From NCBI GenBank assembly GCA_947375185.1, contig CANCEU010000023.1, forward strand, positions 1 to 41,288: a stretch of 41,288 nt of DNA. Direction: 5' to 3'. Below the pieces are notes generated by a model, which had not been told where the DNA came from, ran no database searches, and saw nothing but the letters and a program-made list of their open reading frames with translations. Below, piece after piece: positions 31,166 to 41,070 of this stretch. Source of the stretch: Chitinophagaceae bacterium. GTDB taxonomy: Bacteria > Bacteroidota > Bacteroidia > Chitinophagales > Chitinophagaceae. Position numbers and translations under genes: made by a program. How positions within the stretch are numbered: position 1 is the stretch's first letter; each line of letters begins with the position of its first letter.

Positions 31166-34100
31166 ATGTTGCAAATTATAAGTAAGCTTTTTGGAGGGTC
31201 GAAAAGCGAGAAGGACGTAAAAAAGATTCAGCATTTAGTAGGCGTTATTAATGGCCACTTTCAGGGCTATAAGTCATTGTCTAACGATGATTTAAGGGCA
31301 AAAACAACTGAGTTAAAAGCGAGGATTAAGGCACAAACAAATGCATTAGACGCATTAATTGAGCAGGAGCAAGCCAAAGCGGAAGCATTGGAATTGAGTG
31401 ACTTAATGGGCCGTGATGCTATTTATGAAAACATAGATAAAATCAAAAAAGACCGTGATCAGGAGATAGAGAAGGCTTTGTGGGACATTTTGCCCGAAGC
31501 ATTTGCGGTTGTAAAAGAGGCTGCTCGACGTTTTACAGAGGAGGAAGAATTGGTGGCAACGGCTACAGATTTAGACCGTGAATTTTCAGTTAAAAAAGAA
31601 TATGTTGAAATAAAGGGGAATGAGTCTGTGTTTCAAACAACTTGGAAAGCAGCAGGAACCCCTGTTACTTGGAACATGGTGCATTATGATGTGCAGTTGA
31701 TTGGTGGTATTGTGTTGCATCAAGGTAAAATTGCCGAAATGTCAACAGGTGAGGGTAAAACATTGGTTTCTACTTTGCCAGCATATTTGAATGCATTGGC
31801 AGGTGAGGGCGTGCATATCGTTACTGTGAATGATTATTTAGCAAAAAGAGATAGTGAGTGGAATGGTGCTTTATTTGAGTGGTTGGGATTGACAGTGGAT
31901 TGTATTGATAAGCATCAACCAAATTCCGAAGAGCGTCGCAATGCATATCGAGCAGATATCACTTACGGAACCAACAATGAATTTGGTTTTGATTATTTGA
32001 GAGATAATATGGTGCATTCACCTGAGGAGATGGTACAACGCAAACATCATTACGCTATGGTGGATGAGGTAGATAGTGTATTAATTGATGATGCACGAAC
32101 TCCTTTGATTATATCGGGTCCAATTGGGCATCAAACTGGCGAACAACAATTTTTTGATTTGAAACCAAGAATTGAAAAATTAGTTGAAGCGCAAAAGAAA
32201 ATAGTAAGTCAATCGCTGATTGAAGCAAAAAAGAAAATTGCAGAAGGAAATGATGATGCAAAAGACGGAGGATTAGCTTTATATCGTGCTTTTAGAGGTT
32301 TGCCAAAAAGTAGCGCTATCATTAAATATTTGAGTGAGCCTGGGGTAAGAGTGAAAATGCAAAAAGCAGAGAACTATTATTTAGCCGATCAGCAAAGAGA
32401 AATGCATCATGTGGATGCTGATTTGTATTTCCACATTGATGAAAAAAATAATTCTGTCGAGCTTACTGAAAAAGGACTACACTTAATTACGGGTGCAGGC
32501 GAGGATCCTAACTTTTTCTTACTGCCTGACATTAGTGTTGCATTAAATGCAATTGATACCAATGCTGCAATCACAGCAGACGAAAAATTGCAACAAAAAG
32601 AAGTTATTATTTCTGACTATAGTATTAAAGCAGATCGTATTCACACGGTAAATCAATTATTAAAAGCATATACTTTGTTTGACAAAGATGTTGAATATGT
32701 GGTGATTGATGGCCAAGTAAAAATTGTAGATGAGCAAACGGGTCGTATCATGGATGGTCGTCGTTACTCTGATGGTTTACACCAAGCAATTGAGGCAAAA
32801 GAAAATGTGAAGATTGAGGCTGCTACGCAAACCTATGCTACTATTACCTTGCAGAACTTTTTTAGAATGTACCACAAGTTGGGTGGTATGACAGGAACTG
32901 CCGAAACAGAGGCTTCGGAGTTTTGGAGTATTTATAAATTAGATGTGGTTTCTATTCCGACAAATATTCCTGCAGTAAGAATAGATGAGCAGGATATGGT
33001 TTTCAAAACCAAGCGTGAAAAATTTGGCGCAGTTATAGATGCTATCGAAAATTTAAGAGAGAAAGGCCGACCAGTTTTAGTGGGTACTACTTCGGTGGAA
33101 GTGAGTGAGCTTTTATCAAGAATGCTTCGTCAAAAAAATATTCCACACAATGTATTAAACGCAAAACAACATGCACGTGAAGCGCAGGTGGTTGCTGAAG
33201 CTGGATTAACTGGCGCAGTTACTATTGCTACGAACATGGCTGGTCGTGGAACGGATATTAAATTAAGTCCTGAAGTGAAAGCGGCAGGTGGTTTGGCAAT
33301 TTTAGGTACTGAGCGTCACGAATCACGTCGTGTTGATAGACAGTTAAGAGGTCGTGCTGGTCGTCAAGGTGATCCCGGTTCATCTCAATTCTTTGTTTCA
33401 TTAGAGGATGATTTAATGCGCATGTTTGGTAGCGAAAGAATAGCTAAAGTAATGGATTTTGCTGGGTACAAGGAAGGTGAAGTAATTCAGCATAGCATGA
33501 TTACAAAGTCTATTGAAAGAGCACAAAAGAAAGTGGAAGAAAATAACTTTGGCATCCGTAAGCGTTTGTTGGAATATGATGATGTAATGAATAAGCAAAG
33601 GGCTGTGATTTATAAAAAACGTAGCCATGCTTTATTTGGAGAACGTCTTGCATTAGATATTGACAATGCATTTTATCAAGTAATTGAAAATATTGTTTTG
33701 TCGCATAAAACTACCAATACATTTGAGGACTTTAAATTAGCCTTAATTGTGAGTGGTGGATTTGATACTACAATTTCGGCTGAGCAATTTAATGCAACAA
33801 AAGAAAATGATTTAGTAGAACAAATTTATCAAGAGGCTATTGCTCACTACGAGTACAAGAAAAATGATATAATGCAAGAAAGTATTCCTGTATTTAAAAA
33901 GATTCGATTAGAGCAAGGAAGTCATGTTGAAAATGTGATTGTACCAGTAGGAGATGGGAAAGTGGCTTATAATGTATTGGTGAACTTAGATAAAAATGTT
34001 AGTACCAATGGACAGGCATTGGCCACACAAGCAGAAAAGTCAATTTCATTAAGTTTAATTGATGATGCATGGAAAGAACATTTGCGTGCAATGGATGATT

Positions 34101-34462
34101 TAAAACAATCTGTACAAACGGCAACTTACGAACAAAAAGATCCACTGGTAATTTATAAAATGGAGGCTTTTGAATTGTTCCGTAAAATGGATGTTGAAAT
34201 TAACCATAAGCTGGTGCAGTTTTTATGCCATGTACATTTGCCAATTGAGCAAGGCGTAAAGGAAGGGCGTCAACAAAAAACGGATCTTTCTAAATTAAAT
34301 GCCGGACGAACTGAGGAAGGTGTTGGAGAAAAACAATACCATGATCCAAATGAACAAAAGCAAACGCCCATAACAGTTGGTCCAAAAATTGGACGTAACG
34401 ATCCATGTCCTTGTGGAAGTGGAAAAAAATATAAAGCTTGTCATGGAAAAGATGTCGATTAA
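31166..34462 (+). CDS. secA: Preprotein translocase ATPase SecA
   Basis: The 1,098-residue motor has Walker A MSTGEGKT (about 191), MVDEVDSVLIDDARTPL (Walker B region, near 300), the preprotein-binding and IRA2 regions, GRGTDIKL and RQLRGRAGRQGDPGSS (about 725-745), and a C-terminal SEC-C zinc motif CPCGSGKKYKACH close to residue 1080. It is longer than E. coli SecA (901) because of an insert after PLIISGP and an acidic/charged tail region, as usual in Bacteroidota. It drives Sec export at the inner membrane. Its last 11 nt overlap deoC. Confidence 0.97.
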   Translation: MLQIISKLFGGSKSEKDVKKIQHLVGVINGHFQGYKSLSNDDLRAKTTELKARIKAQTNALDALIEQEQAKAEALELSDLMGRDAIYENIDKIKKDRDQEIEKALWDILPEAFAVVKEAARRFTEEEELVATATDLDREFSVKKEYVEIKGNESVFQTTWKAAGTPVTWNMVHYDVQLIGGIVLHQGKIAEMSTGEGKTLVSTLPAYLNALAGEGVHIVTVNDYLAKRDSEWNGALFEWLGLTVDCIDKHQPNSEERRNAYRADITYGTNNEFGFDYLRDNMVHSPEEMVQRKHHYAMVDEVDSVLIDDARTPLIISGPIGHQTGEQQFFDLKPRIEKLVEAQKKIVSQSLIEAKKKIAEGNDDAKDGGLALYRAFRGLPKSSAIIKYLSEPGVRVKMQKAENYYLADQQREMHHVDADLYFHIDEKNNSVELTEKGLHLITGAGEDPNFFLLPDISVALNAIDTNAAITADEKLQQKEVIISDYSIKADRIHTVNQLLKAYTLFDKDVEYVVIDGQVKIVDEQTGRIMDGRRYSDGLHQAIEAKENVKIEAATQTYATITLQNFFRMYHKLGGMTGTAETEASEFWSIYKLDVVSIPTNIPAVRIDEQDMVFKTKREKFGAVIDAIENLREKGRPVLVGTTSVEVSELLSRMLRQKNIPHNVLNAKQHAREAQVVAEAGLTGAVTIATNMAGRGTDIKLSPEVKAAGGLAILGTERHESRRVDRQLRGRAGRQGDPGSSQFFVSLEDDLMRMFGSERIAKVMDFAGYKEGEVIQHSMITKSIERAQKKVEENNFGIRKRLLEYDDVMNKQRAVIYKKRSHALFGERLALDIDNAFYQVIENIVLSHKTTNTFEDFKLALIVSGGFDTTISAEQFNATKENDLVEQIYQEAIAHYEYKKNDIMQESIPVFKKIRLEQGSHVENVIVPVGDGKVAYNVLVNLDKNVSTNGQALATQAEKSISLSLIDDAWKEHLRAMDDLKQSVQTATYEQKDPLVIYKMEAFELFRKMDVEINHKLVQFLCHVHLPIEQGVKEGRQQKTDLSKLNAGRTEEGVGEKQYHDPNEQKQTPITVGPKIGRNDPCPCGSGKKYKACHGKDVD

Positions 34463-35129
34463 TAAATTCATTGACCACACTATATTAAAGCCAACTTGTT
34501 TGGTTTCGGATATTGAAAAGTTGTGTGCCGAAGCAAAGCAGTATGATTTTGCAGCCGTATGTGTTCCGCCTAATTTTGTAAAATTGGCTAAAGAGCATGT
34601 GGCAGGTTCTGATGTTAAAGTGGCAACTGTAATTGGATTCCCTTTTGGTTATAGTGCAACCGAAGCTAAAATTGCAGAGATTATTTTAGCAATGGTTGAT
34701 GGCGCCGATGAATTAGATGTGGTTGCTAATATTTCAGCTATTAAAAATGGTGACTGGTCAGCAATTGCCGATGAAATCAATCATATCATGCCAATCATTC
34801 GTTCAAAGGGTAAAGCAATTAAAATTATTATAGAGTCAGGGGTTTTAACCGATGATGAAATTATCAAGTGTTGTGATATTTATGGTATAGCGGGCATTGA
34901 CTTTTTAAAAACTTCAACAGGTTACGCTGAAAAGGGTGCAAGTGTGGAAGCGGTAGCATTATTTCGTAAACATTTGCCTGATGCAATTCATATTAAAGCG
35001 TCGGGTGGTATTAGAGACTATGCCACTGCAAAGCAAATGATTGAAGCAGGCGCTACAAGAATAGGATGTAGTGCCGGTGTTGCCATTGTAACGGGTGCCA
35101 ATACTGAAAATTTAAAAAGCAACTATTAA
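34452..35129 (+). CDS. deoC: Deoxyribose-phosphate aldolase
   Basis: From MSINKFIDHTILKPT the enzyme has 225 residues: D89 in ADELDVV, Schiff-base K153 in FLKTSTGY, and K182 in IKASGGIRD. It cleaves 2-deoxyribose-5-phosphate into glyceraldehyde-3-phosphate and acetaldehyde, in deoxynucleoside catabolism. The start at 34452 overlaps the end of secA by 11 nt in another frame (ATG before the secA TAA); the longer in-frame start at 34377 would be read from within the SEC-C region and is rejected. The overlap suggests translational coupling to secA. Confidence 0.93.
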   Translation: MSINKFIDHTILKPTCLVSDIEKLCAEAKQYDFAAVCVPPNFVKLAKEHVAGSDVKVATVIGFPFGYSATEAKIAEIILAMVDGADELDVVANISAIKNGDWSAIADEINHIMPIIRSKGKAIKIIIESGVLTDDEIIKCCDIYGIAGIDFLKTSTGYAEKGASVEAVALFRKHLPDAIHIKASGGIRDYATAKQMIEAGATRIGCSAGVAIVTGANTENLKSNY

Positions 35130-35132
35130 TTA

Positions 35133-35157
35133 GTAACTTTAATTAGTTACCATTTTT
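35133..35157 (+). terminator. Weak hairpin with T-run between deoC and the M20 gene
   Basis: GTAACT (35133-35138) pairs with AGTTAC (35145-35150) around TTAATT, followed by CATTTTTT. It is short, and may act as a weak terminator or attenuator before the gene at 35166. Confidence 0.35.
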
Positions 35158-35165
35158 TCAATAAT

Positions 35166-36347
35166 ATGTTACTAGAAAAAATAAAAGCTTTAGCTGCTCA
35201 AGGGCAGGAAGAAAATATTGCAATTCGCAGGCACTTACATGCCAATCCTGAATTAAGTTATCAGGAATTTGAAACATGTAAGTTTGTGCAGGCTCAATTA
35301 ACTAAAATTGGTATTCCATTTAAGGTTATTGCTACAACTGGGGTATTAGGTATTATTGAAGGAAAAAATCCTTCCAAGCGGGTTGTTGCATTACGTGCAG
35401 ATATGGATGCACTTCCCATTTTAGAAGAAAATGAGGTAGATTATAAATCAAAAAATGAGGGTGTAATGCATGCATGTGGACATGATGTACACACTACGAT
35501 ATTATTAGGTGCTGCAAAAATATTATGGAGTTTACGCGAAGAGTTTGAGGGAACAATTAAATTGTTATTTCAACCGGGTGAAGAAAAAAATCCAGGCGGA
35601 GCGAGTTATATGATTCGTGATGGTGCATTGCAAAACCCTACACCACAAGGTATCATTGGTTTACATGTGCATCCAGGTTTGCCTTATGGTAAACTTAGTT
35701 TTAGAAAAGGCCGTGTAATGGCAAGTGCAGATGAATTATATGTGAGCATAAAATCGAGTGGTGGACATGCAGCAACGCCTCATCAAACAGTGGACACGGT
35801 GTTAGTAGCGGCACAATTAATCACAAGTTTACAAACCATAATTTCTCGAAATAGAAATCCACAAAACCCGTCTGTTTTATCTATCTGTTCAATTCATGGA
35901 GGTAATACAACCAATGTAATTCCGAGTGAAGTAAAATTAATGGGCACATTTCGTGCAATGGATGAAGTGTGGCGTTTTAAAGCACATGAATTAATGTTAC
36001 AGCAAGCAAAAGGCTTGTCAATAGCAACTGGAGCCGAAATTGATTTTAGGGTTGACGTAGGTTATCCAACTGTAGACAATGAACCTTTGATTACGGAGGC
36101 AGCTTGGAGATTAGCAGATCAATATATGGGTGTTGAAAATGTAGAAGAAACCGAATTGAGAATGGGTGCTGAGGATTTTGGATATTATTCTCAAGTCATT
36201 CCTGGTTGTTTCTTCCGTTTAGGTGTGCGCAATGAAGCCAAAGATGCTATTCATAATGTGCATACGCCTGTATTTAAAGTAGATGAAGATGCAATTGCAA
36301 ATGGTGTGGGCATGATGGCTTGGCTTGGAATCAGCTTATTTGCATAG
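35166..36347 (+). CDS. M20 family amidohydrolase (HipO/AmaA-like)
   Basis: The 393-residue protein has the M20D layout: RRHLHANPELSYQE at 21-34, ALRADMDALPI (D80, D81), the metal site C104-G-H106 in MHACGHDVHT, E139/E140 in FQPGEEKNPGG, H167 and H169 in GLHVHPG, and the late MGAEDFGYY and HNVHTPVF segments. Such enzymes release the free acid from N-acyl amino acids, N-acetyl-diaminopimelate, IAA or hippurate conjugates. It has no signal peptide. It lies 36 nt after deoC. Exact substrate is undecided. Confidence 0.88.
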   Translation: MLLEKIKALAAQGQEENIAIRRHLHANPELSYQEFETCKFVQAQLTKIGIPFKVIATTGVLGIIEGKNPSKRVVALRADMDALPILEENEVDYKSKNEGVMHACGHDVHTTILLGAAKILWSLREEFEGTIKLLFQPGEEKNPGGASYMIRDGALQNPTPQGIIGLHVHPGLPYGKLSFRKGRVMASADELYVSIKSSGGHAATPHQTVDTVLVAAQLITSLQTIISRNRNPQNPSVLSICSIHGGNTTNVIPSEVKLMGTFRAMDEVWRFKAHELMLQQAKGLSIATGAEIDFRVDVGYPTVDNEPLITEAAWRLADQYMGVENVEETELRMGAEDFGYYSQVIPGCFFRLGVRNEAKDAIHNVHTPVFKVDEDAIANGVGMMAWLGISLFA

Positions 36348-36416
36348 TATTATTACTTAATTCTATTCATTATCAATCAATTAGGGGTTATAATATACGT
36401 TTTTCAATTAATTCAT

Positions 36417-36424
36417 TAGCTTTG
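36417..36424 (+). promoter_or_regulatory. -7 element TAGCTTTG of the malic enzyme gene
   Basis: TAGCTTTG lies 38 nt before the ATG at 36463. No TTG is seen about 20 nt further up. Confidence 0.4.
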
Positions 36425-36462
36425 TATTACTTGTAAACTAACATTCGTTCTAAACTTATTAC

Positions 36463-38805
36463 ATGTCTAATAAAGAGAATTTAAGAAAAGATCAGGCACT
36501 TGAATACCATGCAAATGGAAGACCTGGTAAAATTGAAGTTATCCCAACTAAGGAAACCAAAACTCAGAAAGATTTATCATTAGCCTATAGCCCTGGAGTT
36601 GCCATTCCGTGTACAGAAATTCAGAACAATCCAGCTGATGTTTATAAATACACAGCTAAAGGAAATTTAGTTGGTGTAATTACCAATGGAACTGCTGTAT
36701 TAGGTTTAGGAAATATTGGACCAGAAGCAAGTAAACCAGTGATGGAGGGAAAGGCTGTTTTATTTAAAATTTTTGCTGATATTGATGTTTTTGATATTGA
36801 AATAAATGAAACTGATCCTGATAAATTTGTTCAAATTGTAAAATCTTTAGAGCCCACATTTGGCGGAATTAATTTAGAAGATATTAAAGCACCTGAATGT
36901 TTTTATATCGAGCAAAAGCTAAAGGAGCAAATGAATATTCCTGTGATGCACGATGATCAGCATGGAACTGCAATTATAAGTAGTGCTGCTTTGTTAAATG
37001 CACTAGAGTTACAAAAGAAAAAAATTGACAAAGCAAAGTTTGTAGTAAGTGGCGCTGGAGCTGCAGCAATGGCTTGTATTAAATTATATGTTGCTTTGGG
37101 AGCAAAGTATGAAAACTTCACTTTGTTTGATAAAGACGGCGTCTTACATATAGGAAGAACAGATTTAGGTGAGGATAGAAAACCATTCGCGGTGAAGTCA
37201 AAAGACATGACCATTCAACAAGCATTTAAATCTGCAGATGTATTTTTAGGTTTAAGTGTTGGAAATGTTGTAACTGCCGAAATGGTGGCAAGTATGCCAA
37301 AAAATCCAATTGTATTTGCATTAGCAAATCCTGATCCTGAAATTTCATACGAAACTGCTACAAGTGCACGTAAGGATATCATAATGGCAACAGGGCGTTC
37401 CGATTATCCTAACCAAGTGAATAATGTGTTAGGGTTTCCTTATATATTTAGAGGTGCATTGGATGTAAGGGCAAAACAAATTAATGAGGCAATGAAGCTA
37501 GCTGCTGTAAAAGCGTTGGCTGAATTAGCAAAAACCTCAGTGCCCGATATTGTGAATATGGCATACAATCAACAAAATCTATGTTTCGGAAATGAATATA
37601 TTATTCCAAAACCTTTAGATCCTCGCTTATTAAGTACACTTGCGCCGGCAGTAGCTAAAGCTGCAATAGAATCGGGCGTTGCGCAGCAAAGTATAACCAA
37701 TTGGGATAGTTATGTATTACAATTAAATAAGCGTTTAGGTTTGGATAATCAATTAATGCGCATATTAAGTAACAAGGCAAGAAGGGATCCAAAGCGTTTG
37801 GTTTTTGCGGATGCAGAAAATACTAAAATATTAAAAGCCGCAAGCATTGTGTATGATGATGGTATTGGATATCCAATTTTGTTGGGAAATGAAACAAGAA
37901 TCAAAGCAATTGCGGATGCTAATAATATTGACATTTCTGATTTGCCAATCATAGATGTGCGTAGTGATGCAATGGAGGCAAAGCGAGAATTTTTCGGTTC
38001 TTTATTATTCCAAAAAAGACAACGCAAAGGTGTTAATAAATACGAGAGTTTAAAATTAATGCGCACTCAAAATTATTTTGGTGCCATGATGGTTGAAACA
38101 GGTGAGGCCGATGCGATGTTGTCTGGATTAACACGTAATTATGCCGATGGCATAAAGCCGGCATTGCAAACTATTGGGGTTGAAGAAAATGGAAGTAAGA
38201 TTGCTGGTATGTATTTGTTACTAACCAAAAAAGGACCTTTATTTTTAGCGGATACCACTGTAAATATTGATCCTACTGCGGAGGAAATTGCTGATATTAC
38301 TTTATTAGTTGCCAAAGAAGTACGCAACTTTAATATGGTCCCTAGGGTGGCAATGTTAAGCTATTCCAACTTTGGAAGTAGTGATACGCCGGAAGCCAAA
38401 AAAATGGCAGAAGCCACAAGAATCGTAAAACAGAAAAATCCGAATTTGATTGTGGATGGAGAAATGCAAGGTATGTTGGCATTCAATAAAGAGATTTTAA
38501 AGGAAAACTATCCATTTAGTGATTTAGTAGATGCCGATGTCAATGTATTGATATTCCCTAATTTAACCGCTGGTAACATTTCTTATCATTTATTAAAAGA
38601 AGTTGGTGGCGTAGATATAATTGGACCTATTTTATTAGGTCTTAAAAAGCCGGTGAATGTATTACAATTAGGCTCTGATGTTCGTAATATTATCAATATG
38701 GCCACAGTTTCGGTTGTAGATGCGCAATTAAAAACGCGTATTGACACGGATGCCGAAGTGCAAAGGACTAGTTGGTGGAAACGTATGAAAAAGCGTAAGA
38801 AATAG
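36463..38805 (+). CDS. maeB: NADP-dependent malic enzyme fused to a phosphotransacetylase-like domain
   Basis: The 780-residue protein joins a malic enzyme (residues about 1-430: [48 protein letters not shown], dinucleotide loop [11 protein letters not shown] at about 195) to a C-terminal phosphate acetyltransferase-like domain (about 440-765: [55 protein letters not shown]). The architecture is that of MaeB, which decarboxylates malate to pyruvate with NADP and is allosterically controlled through the phosphotransacetylase-like part. It is cytosolic, anaplerotic and lipogenic. An MlaE-type gene follows after 20 nt. Confidence 0.95.
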   Translation: MSNKENLRKDQALEYHANGRPGKIEVIPTKETKTQKDLSLAYSPGVAIPCTEIQNNPADVYKYTAKGNLVGVITNGTAVLGLGNIGPEASKPVMEGKAVLFKIFADIDVFDIEINETDPDKFVQIVKSLEPTFGGINLEDIKAPECFYIEQKLKEQMNIPVMHDDQHGTAIISSAALLNALELQKKKIDKAKFVVSGAGAAAMACIKLYVALGAKYENFTLFDKDGVLHIGRTDLGEDRKPFAVKSKDMTIQQAFKSADVFLGLSVGNVVTAEMVASMPKNPIVFALANPDPEISYETATSARKDIIMATGRSDYPNQVNNVLGFPYIFRGALDVRAKQINEAMKLAAVKALAELAKTSVPDIVNMAYNQQNLCFGNEYIIPKPLDPRLLSTLAPAVAKAAIESGVAQQSITNWDSYVLQLNKRLGLDNQLMRILSNKARRDPKRLVFADAENTKILKAASIVYDDGIGYPILLGNETRIKAIADANNIDISDLPIIDVRSDAMEAKREFFGSLLFQKRQRKGVNKYESLKLMRTQNYFGAMMVETGEADAMLSGLTRNYADGIKPALQTIGVEENGSKIAGMYLLLTKKGPLFLADTTVNIDPTAEEIADITLLVAKEVRNFNMVPRVAMLSYSNFGSSDTPEAKKMAEATRIVKQKNPNLIVDGEMQGMLAFNKEILKENYPFSDLVDADVNVLIFPNLTAGNISYHLLKEVGGVDIIGPILLGLKKPVNVLQLGSDVRNIINMATVSVVDAQLKTRIDTDAEVQRTSWWKRMKKRKK

Positions 38806-38813
38806 AAAATCAT

Positions 38814-38821
38814 TACCTTTG
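38814..38821 (+). promoter_or_regulatory. -7 element TACCTTTG of the MlaE-type gene
   Basis: TACCTTTG ends 4 nt before the ATG at 38826, so a leaderless mRNA is likely. It lets the permease gene be expressed separately from maeB. Confidence 0.45.
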
Positions 38822-38825
38822 ATTT

Positions 38826-39563
38826 ATGAATTTTTTCACTCACTTTGGAAAGTATCTTTTAATGTTAAAAGGCATGTTCGCCAAAACAGATAATAAAAAA
38901 ATGTTTTGGAAAGAATACATGAAACAGTGCTATGACATTGGCATTGGTTCACTTCCCATTGTTGTTATTATTTCCTTTTTTTTGGGGGCTGTAATGACAG
39001 TACAAACTACAGCACAATTGGTTAATCCAATGGTACCCTTATCGACAATTGGTATTATTGTCCGTGATGGTATGATCTTAGAATTCGCACCTACCTTTTT
39101 ATGTATTGTTCTCGCTGGTGTGGTAGGAAGTAAAATTGCCAGTGAGCTTGGAAATATGCGAACCACTGAGCAAATTGATGCGTTGGAAATAATTGGAATT
39201 AATTCAAAAAACTATTTAATACTTCCTAAAATTTTAGGTGCATTTACAATGGTTCCTTTACTTGTAGGGATCAGTGCAGTAATAGGTATTTGGGGTGGTT
39301 ATTTAGTAGGGGGGTGGGCTGGAGTGATACCAAATGAAGTGTATTTAAATGGGATTCGGAAAAATTTAAATGTGAGTTATATTAGTGTTGCTTTTTATAA
39401 ATCTTTCATTTTTGCTTTTATTATTAGTACAGTTCCTTCCTATTTTGGATACTATGTAAAAGGGGGCGCACTTGAAATTGGGAAAGCAGGCACTCAATCG
39501 GTTGTTGTTAGTTGCATTTTGATTTTAATTGCCGATTATTTGGTTGCCACTATAGCATTATAA
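38826..39563 (+). CDS. MlaE-type ABC permease (phospholipid/MCE transport)
   Basis: The 245-residue protein has five to six hydrophobic segments and the MlaE hallmark ELGNMRTTEQIDALEIIGI at residues 109-127, followed by NYLILPKILG. MlaE-family permeases move phospholipids between inner and outer membranes together with an MlaF ATPase and an MCE protein. No MlaF or MlaD gene follows; the next genes are an MBL hydrolase and a membrane protein. The MlaF-like ATPase at 27234 in this window is a candidate partner about 11 kb away. Confidence 0.9.
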   Translation: MNFFTHFGKYLLMLKGMFAKTDNKKMFWKEYMKQCYDIGIGSLPIVVIISFFLGAVMTVQTTAQLVNPMVPLSTIGIIVRDGMILEFAPTFLCIVLAGVVGSKIASELGNMRTTEQIDALEIIGINSKNYLILPKILGAFTMVPLLVGISAVIGIWGGYLVGGWAGVIPNEVYLNGIRKNLNVSYISVAFYKSFIFAFIISTVPSYFGYYVKGGALEIGKAGTQSVVVSCILILIADYLVATIAL

Positions 39564-39625
39564 GCTAGTACAATTATTTTTATTCTAAAGCTTAATCGGT
39601 AACTTAGTAGTATTAAATATTTAAT

Positions 39626-41029
39626 ATGAAAATAAGTTTTCATGGCGCAGCGCGCACTGTTACAGGATCTAAGCATTTAGTTCAATTAGAAAATGGAGAA
39701 AGTTTTTTATTGGATTGTGGAATGTTCCAAGGAATGGGCAGAGACACGGAGGGATTAAATGCAAATTTTGGTTTTGATGCATCAAAGTTGGATTATGTTA
39801 TTTTATCACATGCTCATATCGATCATACAGGTTTATTGCCAAAATTAGTTAAAGAAGGGTTTAAAGGAAATATATATTGTACGCCAGCTACAAAAGCATT
39901 GACAGAAATCTTATTGAAGGATTCTGCGATGATTCAGCGCGATGATGCAAAATTTGGCAATAAGCGAAGAGCCAAGCAGGGCTTGCCTCCTATTGATCCT
40001 TTATACGATATTGATGATGTGGCATTAGTGATTCCGCTTTTAACAGTAGTGGAATATGATAAACCTACACAAATTACAAGTGGTGTAGAATTAATGTACA
40101 CCGATGCAGGTCATATTATTGGAAGTGCTGCAGTGAATCTTAAAATTAAAGAAGGTGGGGAAATAAAAACACTCACTTTTAGTGGAGATGTAGGTAGGTA
40201 TCGAGATATGATTTTAAGGTCTCCATCGGTTTTTCCACCAGCCGATTTTATTATTATTGAAAGCACTTATGGCGATAAATTGCATGATCTGATTCATACT
40301 ACACCTAATGATTTATTAAGTTGGATACAAACTACCTGTGTAGAGAATAAAGGAAATTTAATAATTCCAGCTTTTAGTGTGGGTAGAACGCAGGAAATTT
40401 TATATGAACTAAACCAACTTTCATTAGAAAAAAAGTTGCCGCATGTGCCCATTTATGTTGATAGTCCATTGAGTATTGAAGCAACTGAAGTAGTAAAATC
40501 TTTCCCTAAATATTTTAATAAAACAATTCAACATATTTTGGAAGTAGATGATGATCCATTTGACTTTGAGGGATTGCGCTATATTAAAACAGTAGATGAG
40601 AGTAAAGCATTGAATGAGGACATGCATCCCAAAGTAATTATCTCCGCTTCGGGAATGGCAGACGCTGGTAGGGTAAAGCATCACATTAAAAATAATATTG
40701 AAAATACAAAGTCGGCAATTTTGTTAGTGGGTTATTGTGAGCCACATTCCTTAGGTGGTCGTTTGATGAATGGTCAAAAAGAAGTGCGTATATATAGCGA
40801 CACGTACCCAGTAAAAGCAAAAGTAGGGTCAATCCGAAGCATGAGTGCGCATGGTGATTATGAGGATTTAATGCAGTTTTTGGCTTGTCAAAATCCAAGT
40901 GCTGTAAAACAAATTTATGTTGTGCATGGGGAGGCTGACGTACAAGATCATTTTGCAGAAAGATTGCGTAAAAAAGGTTTTAAGGAAGTGATTGTTCCTG
41001 AAATGCATGAGACATTTGTAATGCAGTAG
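39626..41029 (+). CDS. Beta-CASP metallo-beta-lactamase-fold hydrolase
   Basis: The 467-residue protein has the MBL metal motif SHAHIDHTG (H62, H64, D66, H67), later DAGHIIGSA and SGDVGRYRD, and a beta-CASP cap with IPAFSVGRTQEILYEL and the HxGxxxxxL-like end SAHGDYEDLMQFL. It resembles the Ysh1/CPSF73-type archaeal/bacterial RNA-processing nucleases; an RNase function is plausible but not shown. It has no signal peptide. It lies 62 nt after the MlaE-type gene, on the same strand. Confidence 0.87.
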   Translation: MKISFHGAARTVTGSKHLVQLENGESFLLDCGMFQGMGRDTEGLNANFGFDASKLDYVILSHAHIDHTGLLPKLVKEGFKGNIYCTPATKALTEILLKDSAMIQRDDAKFGNKRRAKQGLPPIDPLYDIDDVALVIPLLTVVEYDKPTQITSGVELMYTDAGHIIGSAAVNLKIKEGGEIKTLTFSGDVGRYRDMILRSPSVFPPADFIIIESTYGDKLHDLIHTTPNDLLSWIQTTCVENKGNLIIPAFSVGRTQEILYELNQLSLEKKLPHVPIYVDSPLSIEATEVVKSFPKYFNKTIQHILEVDDDPFDFEGLRYIKTVDESKALNEDMHPKVIISASGMADAGRVKHHIKNNIENTKSAILLVGYCEPHSLGGRLMNGQKEVRIYSDTYPVKAKVGSIRSMSAHGDYEDLMQFLACQNPSAVKQIYVVHGEADVQDHFAERLRKKGFKEVIVPEMHETFVMQ

Positions 41030-41070
41030 CATTAGAGCTTAAATTGGTGCATTTTTATTAAATTTACACC

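Noticed and set aside
34377..34451. Long in-frame extension of deoC into the secA tail
   Set aside because: It would be an untypical N-terminus overlapping the SEC-C motif; DeoC proteins begin near MSINKFIDHT.
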